Shown here: in pieces, positions 25,301 through 34,160 of the stretch
Layout of the letters: each line of letters starts with the position of its first letter
How positions within the stretch are numbered: position 1 is the stretch's first letter
From: Engraulis encrasicolus
Taxonomy: Eukaryota; Chordata; Actinopteri; Clupeiformes; Engraulidae
Length of the DNA: 64,000 nucleotides
Assembly: GCF_034702125.1 (NCBI RefSeq)
Contig: NC_085878.1
Location: forward strand, 21,848,002 to 21,912,001
Direction: 5' to 3'
The notes under the pieces: model-generated
Databases searched by the model: none
Told to the model about the DNA's origin: nothing
What the model saw: only the letters and a program-made list of their open reading frames with translations
Made by a program: the position numbers and the translations under genes

Positions 25301-27984
25301 TCTGTCGTTTCTCTGATACGCATAAAAACATTTAGGCTATTTAACCCTTTATACCCTTCCATTGGATCTTTAAATCATGTCATCCCTGTGTCATGGTCAG
25401 CAAAATCAACAGAAATGTGTTCAAATTCCAGAGTCTTCATTTAGAACAGGCATTATGAATGTGCTTAATTTCAACGGGTTAGTCAGTTGATGTGTGTGCC
25501 ATTTGAAGTAACTTACCGCATGTCTGGCCCTTGAATGTTGGGTCGGCGACGATGTAAACCTGCATGATTGGCACAAGCTGGATCTCAAGTCTCAGGCCCA
25601 TGGTGGTGTGGATGACGATGTAAAAGGAGGATGGCTTGAAGATGCTGAGGTCCCCTGCAGAGAGGAAATGGAACAATCATCAAAGACTCTCCAATAAGCC
25701 TGGGCATGGTTTTTACTACACCAAGTCATTTGCTTTCGATCAAGTGTATTCTATGGCCTGCATGCTTTGTATTCTTACCAGTATACAGTGGCAACTGAGA
25801 GTATATTCTGTTCACATCAACACTTCCACTTTGGTCCACTCTCACCACCTGTGGGAGATCAGATGAATTGAAACGTCAAATAGTGCGAACTTCACAGAAG
25901 TTAAATGGAAATTACATCATGCATTTGTGGGACAAAGTAAATCATTTTTCATTCTGTTCAGGTGATTTATATGTATTATACAGTACTACAATACTATTAT
26001 ACTTTGATTAACTAATAACGGTACAATAAGTAGGCTACTATACATATATTATTGTGTAATGTGTACACAAAACTTACAGTAGTTCCCCCAAAGAGGGCCA
26101 GGGTGACAGCCTTCAGGCAGGTCTCACTGTCTGTCAGGCCACACTTCATCAGATCCCCAAGGACTGTGAAAGCACTTCCATTGCATTCCTGAAGGAAACA
26201 TAAAAATGTAGAGGGAGTTATGTGGCACAAAAAGCCTTCCTCACCCATGTGGAAAAAGTATATTATATTATATTATATTATATTATATTATATTATATTA
26301 TATTATATTATATTATATTATATTATATTAGTAGGTGCCACAAAAGAATAGTATAGTCCAAATCTGAATCATTTTGTTGGTTATTTATAGACCTTTTTTC
26401 ATATTGGCACCTTAATGAATTGTTGCTGACCTTAGAAAGGACGTATGTGCAGTCTCCGTGGAAGTTGTAGGTCTTTCCGTCGAGCGTGGTGATGTGAGAT
26501 CCCCCCTCCACTGAGCATGTCCCTGGGCAGTCGTCCTCCTGGCAGCTCCACTGTCCTCCAACACAAGAACTAAAGGCAAAGAGAGACCAGACACTCAAAG
26601 ATGGCAGTGGCTTCAACTGGTCACACTTTTGTCATGGCACACTCCCAAAACTGCTGGCAAATGCACGTGATCGTTACCATTTGGGTAACAAGCCATAGTA
26701 GAGGCTCTGCATGAAAGGGTTATCAGAAATGACTCAGGTAGGATTTCAAAAAATGTGTCTTTTTTGTGGCTTACAGTGTTATGACAACACTTACGTCCTT
26801 TGTGCAAATATTTGTAGCTAATATCATGGTGTTATGAGGACGTTATGTGTAGGTGAATGCCATGAGGAAAGGTATTTGGAAGATATTTGAAGTAGACGGA
26901 AATACAATGTTCCCTAATATTGCTTTTAAACACCACCGTTGTTCCTTCCTCTTACCATTCCTTACAGCTGCTGGTGAACTTGTCTCCAGATGCGTAGACT
27001 TTTCCATTGTGGACACATGAGCACTCGCTTAGCGGAATACATCCAGTTTTGTTTACATCGTCATAGACAGTTCCTTTCGTAAAAGAATCAAACAAACAGA
27101 TTATTAGTTGTTAATATCACATGTGTGTGTGTGTGTCCAGTATGTATACATGTATCCATGTACATGTATATTTGTATATGTGTGTGTGTTTACCTGGTGG
27201 GCAGTAGCATCCATCCAGACAGTGCTCCTCACACACCTGTCCCCTGTCAGGGTTTGAACAGGTGTCCATGCATGGACTTCCACACTCCTGGTGAACCATG
27301 TTGTCGGGGCAGGTCTTAGCTGTCAGGACAGAACAAAACACCACATTGCTGCCACAGGAGGAAAGATATGTAGGCCCTATGGTCAAATTTAGCTTAACCC
27401 CAAATGGGATTGCATTTGCTCATTAATTCAAACCTATACATCCCAGCCCAGGATTGTGAGGACAGTGGAATGAAATAAAATAGATTTTGAACGAAACTGT
27501 GGCGTTAGAATTTCTTGTGAGACATGTCAACATGTTCATCATGCACTGTAGTTTTTGCATTTGTAAGCGCCCCTCATGATACTTTTCACTCTTTTTTCTT
27601 TGAGCAGAAACACTTACGACAAAGTGAATTGGATCTCCACTCAGTAGGCGTCCCTCCCGCGTGGACACACTGGCGCGAGTACTCTGTTAGCGTGCTACAC
27701 AAGCAGAAGGAGCCAGGCGTGCTGCAGTGACACTGGTCAGCCATGCAGACGCTGACGAAATCATCAGCTGACACCACAGCCTGACAGCCATCGAAAGAGG
27801 AGCTGGCGAACAAGTCTCTGCAAAAATTCTGTGGAGGAGGAGACACATTACTTCCTCTAGCTTACTAGGCCTACTACTTTTACTACTACTACTACTACTA
27901 GCCTGCTACTACAATTACTACTACTACTAAGAATATTAATACTAATTAAAATAATAAAAACCAAATAATAACAACATATTATCC

Positions 27985-28017
<33 letters not shown>

Positions 28018-31000
28018 GCAACACTCTCCGTGTTATTTAGTTCTGTCAATACTCAACAGCGTTGTGGTGATTATCAGGGACCATGACATACTGTCAATAG
28101 CCCGTATCATAATGCTTAAGTGCCCTGAGTCCAAACAAAGGCCTAACATGAACAAGTAATGCAGTGTTTTGCCACTTCCAGCTGATCACTAACAACAACA
28201 TGACCAGCTGGAGTAGTGGGGACCACAATTTCGTCTGTGCTTTGTCATCGTAAGTCTGATCCCTATATCCCTATAAGCCCACTTATGCAGTTGTCATTTC
28301 GAAGAGAAATTGTACTATAAATTAAATATAAAGACAAACTCGAATAAAATAAAACAACATTCCTACATCATTCGTCTGACGTGCATTGTTCTTAAGCATG
28401 TGGACATACACCAATGTTTGGCAACCAAATTGGGTTGCTTAGTGACTTCACATGGAATTAGGTGGGGTCATTTGACGTGTGTTTGTACAAAGTACGCTGA
28501 ACACCTATTCACTTTATCAATCTCAAACACAAGGTTGTTGGTTTTGTCGATAATGTATTTAGTATGAGTAGAACTGACTATACGGTCCTTTAAAGAAATC
28601 AAAGGATCATTAGGTGGACATATATATAAAATATTTTAAATAAATGATTACACTGTAGACTGTAGAGTAATCCATATGTAAACAGCCTGTGTTATATTAG
28701 ATACAGTGTGGGCCAAATTGCCTTATTTGGGTTGGGCCTATAAACAGTATATTACCGAAACAAGGCTAAATACGTTGCTTAACTCTTAAAAAACAAAGGT
28801 GCTTAAATCAATACTTCCAGTAGAGACCCTAGACCAGAAAAAAATCATACAAAAATGTATACCGGTATCATGTTGTAATTAGAAATTGATATTTTAAGTC
28901 ATTGGCTGTTCAGCACAGGTACCACAACGGCAGCCAGGAGAAATTCTACAGTGGCCCTTGTCCAATCTGGCCCCTGTCGAGAACCACCCTGCCCTGACCA
29001 TAATGGTTCTTCAAATCTCTGCACGGTTCCATGGAGAGAGAGGAACATTGTGTTATGCTCTCAAAATAGTTCTTCTAATCTATGGCGTCCCTCATAAAAG
29101 GCATGGTACAGTATTGGCCCTGTTATTATTATTATTATTTTTTAATCTTTTAGGAGCATATAAGGATTTCAAGTCACATCAAAACCTCACAACTCTTCAG
29201 CATTGCTGAACCCAGGTGACTTATAATAATTCATGGCTTCAGGTACTATACCCAGATGTGTATGTTGTTGTATAGTATTCGTTGTATGTGGCTTTCCTGA
29301 TTTTCTCACCTCATCTCCACAGTTTTCCTTTGTGGGCAGTGTCTGCTCCTCGCATGTCTCAGTGGGGCCATCCAGCCTCCACTGGTTTGCGTAAGAAGAT
29401 GCTGACAGCAGACCTCCTGAAACACAGTGGCATGTACAGGCATGTTGCGTTAAAAAGAGAGCCACAAATATGGCACACATTTTTGGACTTATTTGACATT
29501 TTCTTCATTGGGATGTTTTTCAATCGCATTACAGTTGCGGCACAATGAACTACGTTGTGACATTACATTACACATAACTGATGCTTCTATCAAAAGTGAT
29601 TTACAGATATTTTCAGGGTGTTGGTTACAACAATCTGGGTTTAGAGGCCTTGCCCAAGGGCTCTTCAGCCATGGATGGAGGTCTAGGGAGAGTTAAGGTT
29701 GGGATTCGAACCTGCAACCCTCTTATCTTCAGACCACCTCCCTATCCACGGCTGCCTCCATAGGCATATTTTGGAGATTAGGCCGGAGTGAACAAGAAGG
29801 AGTGCTGTGCTTCAGCATGCTAATAATACACACGTACCACAATACGGGCAGCTCTACCCTTGGGAACCTAGATTTAAATCTGGCCTCGAAAATTCCAAAC
29901 TCTCCCATCTCGGTCTCCCAGTACTTTCCTGTTCGTCTCTACTATCCTATCTGAATGAAGGCAATTACCGACTGTAGACCTACTTGTAAAAAAGAAATGA
30001 ATATGAAATTTGGATTAAAGGTAAAATGTCCTCAACCTCCAAAAAGACTTGCTTACACCTTAGCTCGAAAGACACCCCGTGGCAGTGGCGGATGTTTTTA
30101 GGGGCCCTAGGAAAACGATATAGACAAAGGGCTCTCTTGAATTATTTTTGCTGGCGTTTACCATGGCAGGGCTGACTGTTGCCCCTATATTGGGCAGTTT
30201 TGGTGGAGCCCTAGGCTATTGCCTAGTCTGCTTATTGGTAAAACCGGCTCTGCTTACCGTTTAAGTAGAACTCGTCGTACATCTGCACTCCATTGAAGTC
30301 GCCACAGAGACCACACGTTTGGTTCTTGTACTTTGCATCCACCTCAAGCTGTTGTGAGATAGGAAAGATGCTAGTTAGGTAGGCTAACTTACAGTAGAGG
30401 TCAACTTAGAGGAGAAGAGAAGAGAAGAGAAGAGAAGAGAAGAGAAGAGAAGAGAAGAGAAGAGAAGAGAAGAGAAGAGAAGAGAAGAGAAGTCTTTTGA
30501 CAATGTTCTCTGTCATGGTTTCAGCATCTTACCAAGAGAGCATCCTCTTCATTCCACATGAGCACCAGTCCAAGTTTGGCCTTCACTAAGATGTAAGAAG
30601 ATGTCTTCTCAATGTAGATCCCGGCATTTCCGTATGGTAACGTCACCCTGTTAGAAATGACAACACCATTGCTGACTGAAGCAAGTCATAACTGGGTGTT
30701 ATGTGCTCGCGGCTCAAACAACTAAGGCACTGTACTGTTAAGCCAGGGACCAGGGTAAGATTGGTGCAGGGTTTTTACTTTCTGAGCTTGGAATGTCCGC
30801 TCCAGGGTTGCTTTGAGCTTTGGTTGGGCCCAGGACAGAAATCTCTGAATGGGCCCTCCCTCCTATCCCCTCTCCTCCCATCCACTTTTAAGAACAAGAA
30901 AGGCAAAAGATCTAGAAATCATTTATTGAATGCAAATGTAGCACATTTATCTCTCCCTAAAACCAACATATTTTTTTAATAAAATGGAATAGTTAATCGC

Positions 31001-32794
31001 AACTTCATGAGGACCCAGTTCTGGGACCCCTAATTCCTGGGACCAGGACAAGATTCCCGTTTGTCTTCCCCAGTCGGCGGGCCTGGTCTGGCCCTGGGAA
31101 ATAGGTGGGAAACAATCATGAGAGACTTGGTGACTGCTCATTGCTTCTCACAGCTCTCCAGTTGATATGGTAAAAGAGTCCTAAAGTCATTAAAGGGGTC
31201 ATGTTCTCTCTCCATAAGTCCTTAACCCATTAAGACACGGCATTATAAATGTGTTACCAGAATTGCAATGACCAAGTTGTAGTGCATTACTTAAGGCCCT
31301 GTGTTATGTCATAGTAGTGTAATACTATGGTAGTTAACTTTTCAATGACTATTACAGCGTGCCACTGGAGGTACGGCGTGCATTAAGGGGATACCTGGGG
31401 ATATCTCATATTTCTTATTTTGCGTTACTCACGTTTGGTCCAGGACAGTGATGGCGCCTTTGCTCAGTTCAATCCTGATGCCCTCGAGCAGCATGGTGAT
31501 CTTGCTGATGGTCGGCTCTCCGTTCACCTCTTCCCGCCTCAGCTGGACGTTGAAGTCTTCGTAGCTGCTCTTGCACTGAGACGTCAGGATGTAGTTGCAG
31601 CTGGACTTCACCTGGAAGATGTCTCCGTCAAAGGTCTTGAAGTGGTAGTTGCCCCATGTGCTGCAGACCTGATTGTTGTGTCCCTGTGCAGCTGTAAAAA
31701 AGAAAAGAAAAGAAAAAAAAGAAAAGAAAAGAAAAGAAAAGAAAAGAAAAGAAAAGAAAAGAAAAGAAGAGACATATCAATGGATTTCCATTTTTTCCCC
31801 TTTTAACTAATGACCTTTACAAAGTAACTGTCACAAGATCTTACCAGAGAACGCTTGTGTTGTCATAGTGGGGATGATATTAACAGTGGTTGGTCCAACT
31901 GAAATGACAATAGCAAGATGAATGAAATCATTATTGTTGACTTGATTTACTATTAACATAGGGCTTTTTAAACTTTTTTTAGTTCATTTTATGTAATCCC
32001 TATAAATATATACTTGACTTGCTATGTACAAAAATGTATAATTCCCTTTAAAGCAATCTCTGTTAATTCATGCTGCACAACTTAAGATATTGTTTTACAA
32101 GCAGCATTTTGTTTTATGTAGCCTAACATATTATAGGCTGATTGATTGACTTTGAAAGACATTAGCATACATCATAAAATGCAACTTAGTTATTTTTAGT
32201 TTAATTCTTGCGTTTCGTTTTAACTGAGCTCATCCAACAGTTCTGAATTAACCCATTAAATGCTGATTTAAAGCCGAAGTGCAGCCTTAGCAACATTGTT
32301 TCTCCACTTGCATACGGTGGGCCCTAAGGTCAATGTAAATACTTGCATAGTGCATATATCATATCAACATATGACATACACTATGTCATGTGTCATTTCA
32401 ATATATTAAGACATTAATAGTTCAGATGCAAACCCCTGTCAAAGCCATTACAACATTTTCATTTTTAAATAGCATTATCGACAGGCAATCACAATCAAAA
32501 AGCCAATTAAAATGTATTAAGTACATCAAGTCAAACCCAAACAAAATTAGATGGACTGATTCTTGAAGTTTTCTAAATCTATAGAAATACAGCCTGTTTT
32601 TGTAATCTTAGCCCTTAGAGGGTTAACATCTGAAATCGAAATATATATATAGGCCTATAAATATAACTATCCTATATATAGGCCTACACTATAGTAAGTT
32701 TGTATGGCTTACCTGTTGTTTGTGAGGACGTTGGGGTGTTGGTGACGGCTAGGCATATTAGTATCCCCAAGAGTGTGTTCCTTTGAATCCCCAT
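1..32794 (-). CDS. Gene A: secreted gel-forming mucin (MUC5/MUC2 class), 3' end missing
   Basis: This multi-exon gene encodes a secreted, heavily O-glycosylated polymeric mucin. I traced 43 exons with GT-AG borders and consistent phase, totalling 18,396 coding nt (6,132 residues). The order is signal peptide (1-28), D1 (about 46-388), D2 (389-858), D3 (859-1240), a Cys module (1241-1313), a Thr/Ser/Pro region (1314-5479), D4 (about 5642-5938) and VWC modules (to 6132). The cystine-knot exons should lie left of base 1. CGLCG occurs in D1, D2 and D3, as expected for the disulfide-linked assemblies of this family. There are no CysD domains. VWD4 reads WGGSHY where gene B has WGDPHY, and one VWC exon present in gene B is absent. 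From memory, human MUC5B also has GGSH at this site, so a MUC5B-like identity is plausible. I did not assign a symbol. Confidence 0.93.
31..2006 (-). CDS. Gene A exons 38-43: TIL end and VWC modules, truncated by window edge
   Basis: Exons are 1888-2006, 1705-1736 (a 32-bp microexon), 1416-1584, 1205-1245, 822-947 and 31-126. Visible motifs are [18 protein letters not shown], then [14 protein letters not shown] and CVYDNKEYQ, and a VWC ending [18 protein letters not shown]. The last exon ends in phase 0 at CCG/gtatgt. The cystine-knot exons must lie further left. Compared with gene B, the 99-bp exon between the two VWC parts (39748-39846 in gene B) is missing. The 159-bp intron between 1246 and 1415 shows no remnant of it. 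Confidence 0.88.
356..638. mobile_element. hAT-like MITE (283 bp) with 8-bp target duplication
   Basis: Inverted ends of about 49 bp start GGTAACACTTTATTTTAGGG on both sides, with only a few mismatches. The element is flanked by the direct repeat AACATTAT at 348-355 and 639-646. An 8-bp duplication fits the hAT superfamily. There is no coding capacity. It lies in the intron between gene A exons 42 and 43. Confidence 0.85.
650..726. repeat. GAT/ATT trinucleotide microsatellite
   Basis: A run of GAT repeats passes into a run of TTA repeats directly beside the MITE at 356-638, in the same intron of gene A. Nothing else is seen in this intron (127-821). Confidence 0.95.
2176..4167 (-). CDS. Gene A exons 33-37: D4 assembly with GGSH in place of GDPH
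   Basis: Exons are 3914-4167, 3601-3784, 3097-3304, 2584-2756 and 2176-2245. VWD4 opens [17 protein letters not shown]. The equivalent gene B residues read WGDPHYVTFDG. GDPH is the acid-dependent autocleavage site described for MUC2 and MUC5AC, so gene A is not expected to be cut there. The second exon ends [10 protein letters not shown], the usual end of VWD4. A Pro/Thr-rich spacer ([13 protein letters not shown]) separates VWD4 from the C8 domain ([18 protein letters not shown]). A TIL-like exon ([12 protein letters not shown]) follows. Confidence 0.9.
3418..3598 (+). mobile_element. tRNA-like SINE copy (family 1)
   Basis: The head reads ATGGCTCAAACGGCTGAGGC, resembling a tRNA gene A-box region. 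The body ends with a pyrimidine-rich segment (CCTGCCGCCACTCTTCACTG) and an A-rich tail after AACAAAGGCAAAAA. Related bodies occur at 22615-22768, 29840-29985 and 58740-58890. It is in the intron between gene A exons 34 and 35. Confidence 0.6.
4257..4351. repeat. TG dinucleotide microsatellite
   Basis: An uninterrupted TG run of about 95 bp lies in the intron between gene A exons 32 and 33. Confidence 0.97.
4449..4545 (+). mobile_element. Interspersed repeat fragment common in fish genomes
   Basis: The sequence contains GGTAAATGGACTGCATTCAT, ATAGCGCTTTTCCACC and CACATTCACCCATTCACA. I recognise these as part of an abundant teleost interspersed repeat. I cannot assign its class with certainty. 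Confidence 0.5.
4762..4933 (-). CDS. Gene A exon 32: Cys-rich linker before D4
   Basis: This 172-bp exon begins [15 protein letters not shown] and ends [11 protein letters not shown]. The form is that of the short Cys-rich segment directly before VWD4 in the MUC5/MUC2 family. The gene B homologue is 43621-43807, which opens NGTIWIDAKNDC. The preceding and following intron borders are standard. Confidence 0.88.
5094..5407 (-). CDS. Gene A exon 31: post-PTS Cys module and short Thr/Pro tail
   Basis: This 314-bp exon (residues about 5480-5584) begins [18 protein letters not shown], completing the module opened at the end of exon 30. It continues into a second small Thr-rich stretch containing four TTQP repeats (rc of 5158-5206). 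It ends in phase 0 with the donor AAAG/gtaag. Confidence 0.88.
5512..18009 (-). CDS. Gene A exon 30: 12.5-kb Thr/Ser/Pro (PTS) mucin exon
   Basis: This single uninterrupted exon of 12,498 bp adds 4,166 residues and is bounded by ttcag at 18010 and a gtattt donor at 5511. It is made of tandem units of 441 bp (147 residues), with variants of 462 and 537 bp. The unit contains recurrent motifs such as [36 protein letters not shown] and TPFVITSRP. About 25 unit starts can be followed from 6300 to 17649. Thr is the main residue, with Ser, Pro and Val. There are no cysteines until the last residues (GPCYCVLNG). This is the O-glycan attachment region. The 462-bp unit adds a seven-residue insert near STRRPSTS. 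The 537-bp unit adds a segment with [19 protein letters not shown]. The frame upstream of base 17524 is open and in phase back to the acceptor. Confidence 0.93.
5512..18009 (-). repeat. Coding megasatellite, 441/462/537-bp units
   Basis: Neighbouring units are nearly identical in DNA. Unit starts follow a regular ladder, for example 6300, 6741, 7203, 7665, 8106, 8547, 8988, 9429, 9891, 10332, 10869, 11310, 11751, 12192, 12633, 13170, 13611, 14073, 14610, 15051, 15492, 15933 and 16470. Every step is a multiple of three, so the reading frame is kept. The edge units, below about 6250 and above about 16560, are more diverged. Confidence 0.93.
18115..18333 (-). CDS. Gene A exon 29: Cys module before the mucin region
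   Basis: This 219-bp exon (residues about 1241-1313) encodes a compact module with the pattern CxCxLNGxx[11 protein letters not shown] and TATCGANG, then enters Thr/Ser-rich sequence. A related module occurs at the other end of the mucin exon (exons 30-31) and on both sides of the CysD array in gene B. Its role is unknown to me. It may cap the extended glycosylated region. Confidence 0.88.
18444..22277 (-). CDS. Gene A exons 21-28: D3 assembly (VWD3-C8-TIL)
   Basis: Exons are 22139-22277, 21899-22009, 21391-21570, 21045-21284, 20695-20851, 20127-20255, 18827-18974 and 18444-18487. VWD3 starts [18 protein letters not shown] and contains [16 protein letters not shown], the CxxC and Asn/Asp-rich segment expected of a calcium-binding D3. 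C8 continues in the 157-bp exon ([17 protein letters not shown]). TIL follows in exons 26-28. D3 is the region that forms intermolecular disulfides in MUC2 and VWF. Exon 26 is identical in DNA sequence to gene B's homologue. The intron between exons 26 and 27 holds microsatellites and a Harbinger-like MITE. Confidence 0.92.
18975..20126. other. Gene A intron 26 (1.15 kb)
   Basis: This intron holds a compound microsatellite (19073-19231: CTA, TCA, AAC and TAA units) and a Harbinger-like MITE (19243-19547). The remainder, about 19560-20126, has no recognisable element. Confidence 0.8.
19243..19547. mobile_element. PIF/Harbinger-like MITE (305 bp)
   Basis: Terminal inverted repeats begin AGCTACGTACACACACATCG on both ends and extend about 35 bp. 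The flanking direct repeat is TAA (19240-19242 and 19548-19550), matching the TWA target preference of PIF/Harbinger elements. It is non-autonomous, with no transposase. The class rests on a 3-bp duplication, so it is moderately sure. Confidence 0.75.
22443..26569 (-). CDS. Gene A exons 10-20: D2 assembly (VWD2-C8-TIL)
   Basis: Exons are 26431-26569, 26078-26188, 25779-25848, 25517-25654, 25062-25226, 24752-24846, 24422-24548, 23668-23923, 23333-23379, 22941-23050 and 22443-22594. VWD2 begins [15 protein letters not shown] and [17 protein letters not shown]. The CGLCGNFN motif spans the junction of exons 13 and 14. C8 runs through the 95- and 127-bp exons, and TIL and E modules follow ([21 protein letters not shown]). 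The 127-bp exon differs from gene B's counterpart by only three bases. Five of the exons after the first have the same length as their gene B counterparts through C8, which supports the model. Confidence 0.92.
22615..22768 (+). mobile_element. tRNA-like SINE copy (family 1)
   Basis: It contains GGAGACCCTGGTTGGAATC, a B-box-like element. A C/T-rich body with CCCTGTCTCTCTTCTCTGTC and the AACAGAAGCAAAAGCCCAGA tail follow. It lies in the gene A intron between exons 19 and 20. Confidence 0.65.
26259..26330. repeat. ATATT pentanucleotide microsatellite
   Basis: A perfect pentanucleotide run lies in the intron between the first and second VWD2 exons of gene A. Confidence 0.95.
26956..31898 (-). CDS. 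Gene A exons 2-9: D1 assembly (VWD1-C8-TIL)
   Basis: Exons are 31845-31898 (short Thr-rich linker), 31433-31691, 30533-30647, 30258-30348, 29310-29416, 27618-27828, 27194-27319 and 26956-27073. VWD1 opens with [16 protein letters not shown] and carries [10 protein letters not shown] near residue 185. The 211-bp exon is the C8 domain, with many cysteines ending in EWRSNSLC. The next two exons are the TIL and trailing E-type module ([12 protein letters not shown], then [10 protein letters not shown]). In this family D1 and D2 act in the pH-dependent assembly of disulfide-linked N-terminal multimers in the secretory pathway. All splice phases join without a stop. Confidence 0.92.
27829..29309. 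other. Gene A intron 6 (1.48 kb)
   Basis: TAC-unit repeats (27866-27935) and ATA-unit repeats (27980-28017) lie near the 3' end of the intron. The rest, 28020-29309, is AT-rich single-copy-looking sequence with no gene or clear element. Confidence 0.75.
29542..29762 (+). mobile_element. Interspersed SINE-like repeat (family 2)
   Basis: It contains TTGCCCAAGGGCTCTTCAGC, CATGGATGGAGG and GGGATTCGAACCTGCAACCC. The last is a tRNA-like B box. Related copies occur at 41040-41185 and 61140-61480. It lies in the gene A intron between exons 5 and 6. Confidence 0.6.
29840..29985 (+). mobile_element. tRNA-like SINE copy (family 1), degraded
   Basis: GGAACCTAGATTTAAATCTG is followed by a C/T-rich body (TTTCCTGTTCGTCTCTACTA) and GAATGAAGGCAA, like the other family 1 copies. 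It lies in the same gene A intron as the family 2 copy. Confidence 0.5.
30409..30492. repeat. AGAGA pentanucleotide microsatellite
   Basis: A perfect run of the purine unit AGAAG lies in the gene A intron between exons 4 and 5, ending 40 bp from exon 4. Confidence 0.95.
30648..31432. other. Gene A intron 3 (785 bp), repeat remnants
   Basis: The left half (30700-30760) resembles a family 1 SINE head (GCTCAAACAACTAAGGCACTG). The middle is a degraded repeat with paired GGGACC-type motifs. From 31218 to 31397, TTAACCCATTAAG at the left and CATTAAGGGG at the right hint at an old MITE. No coding signal was seen. Confidence 0.5.
31696..31770. repeat. AAAAG microsatellite forming a polypyrimidine tract
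   Basis: On the transcribed strand this is a CTTTT run ending at the tacag acceptor of exon 3 (31692). It therefore serves as the polypyrimidine tract of the first VWD1 exon. Confidence 0.9.
31899..32712. other. Gene A intron 1 (814 bp)
   Basis: This is AT-rich sequence with standard borders (gtaagc donor and tttcag acceptor). No repeat or conserved element was recognised. First introns may carry regulatory sites, but none is evident. Confidence 0.7.
32713..32794 (-). CDS. Gene A exon 1: start codon and signal peptide
   Basis: The exon has 27 codons plus one base, and its donor reads CAG/gtaagc. The peptide begins MGIQRN and is followed by a hydrophobic core ([10 protein letters not shown]) and a small-residue region typical of a cleavable secretory signal. 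The start has A at -3 and G at +4, a good vertebrate initiation context, and lies just below the TATA box. The exon joins in phase 1 to exon 2. Confidence 0.85.
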
Positions 32795-32861
32795 ATTGTC
32801 CCCTCTGTGGTGTGCTTGGCCCACAGATCAATATAAAGAGCCTCTTACCTGTGTCAACCTG

Positions 32862-32868
32862 TTTTATA
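32862..32868 (-). promoter_or_regulatory. TATA box of gene A
   Basis: The minus strand reads TATAAAA here, 67 bp upstream of the start codon at 32794. This predicts transcription starting near 32835 and a 5' UTR of about 40 bp. TATA-driven promoters are usual for mucins of this class. The assignment is by position and motif only. Confidence 0.6.
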
Positions 32869-33003
32869 CCACCTGCCTTCAAGGATGTCCTCCAGTCACT
32901 CAGAGGGTTGGGTCCAGGACCTGTGTGACATTTCACATAACATGACGTCCATTCAGGTAATCACAAACACATACACATACGCAAGCACACATACGCAAGC
33001 ACA

Positions 33004-33103
<100 letters not shown>

Positions 33104-33893
33104 GAGAGAGATAGCCTTCATAGACTCACATGCAGAATTTAGACTTGGGCATGAGAAAACATTTAAAAGAAAATGTAACATTCATGCTTTCCATATTTTC
33201 GTAGGCGCCAAGCTAATATCATAAATGATGTGCGTGTGTTTAGGAATGATTTGATGACATTGTTTGTGTAATGTTTATTTCTGGCGGGTGTAATGGATTA
33301 TTGTAAAATCAATAAAAAAACATGACATTAACATTTCCCCTCATCGAGCTGCCCATTGCTTCTCATCTATTACTGTAATGGATCCACAAACAATGGCAAA
33401 GATTTTTTTATATATATTTCAATTGATCAATACCCAGTGAAAACCAATCCTTGATTTTGACAATGACTAATGAACCCTTAATGCATTGTCCTGGAATGAC
33501 ATAGTATCTTGAGCACACAGAGACAAGCCCTCATACTTTTTTTTGTCTTATTCAGTTCTAAGGAATAGGCCCTCTGGTTGAGTCATTGCCTTGTCCAGGA
33601 TCTGTATCCTGCCCAATATCCACAAAAAGGTAAAAGCATAAGAATTCATGTAACTAAGGGCTGAGGAAGGCAAAACTAAGTGTCAGCACTATTTACATCG
33701 AATTCCAGAGAAGCCTATACATGAAGAGAAATGTCATAACAAGCCGTAGTATTTCAGAAATAGTCATTCAATCATGTGCTTATGAAACCCCACATGCCCC
33801 ACAGAATTGTGGACTTTTAAGGGAATTGAAACCTGAGACCTTCTCAACCATTTAATTGATTGAAGTAAGCTATTGCAAAGTTGATGGAAAACA

Positions 33894-34160
33894 ATAATGA
33901 TAGATAGATACATAGATAGATGGACTTTTTATTGTCCCCAAGGGGAAATTTGTTCTCACCACAATAGCAGGCGTACATCAGGCATACATAAGGCATTCAT
34001 AACAGACATCAAGGCATTAAACACCATTGCACATTTACATACTAGACATGATACATGTATACATATACAGGCAAAACATTGATGACAGTCACACACTAGA
34101 TACATACCAGCTCAGACACTGACAGACAGCACAAAAACACCAAAAAGTACAGTTCAGTTC
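33894..34160 (-). mobile_element. Non-LTR retrotransposon 3' end
   Basis: On the minus strand the sequence runs into TTTCCCCTTGGGGACAATAA, followed by a short TCTA repeat tail. This is the typical 3' terminus of a widespread fish LINE family. Only the 3' end is present, as expected for a 5'-truncated insertion. The exact family is not assigned. Confidence 0.55.
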
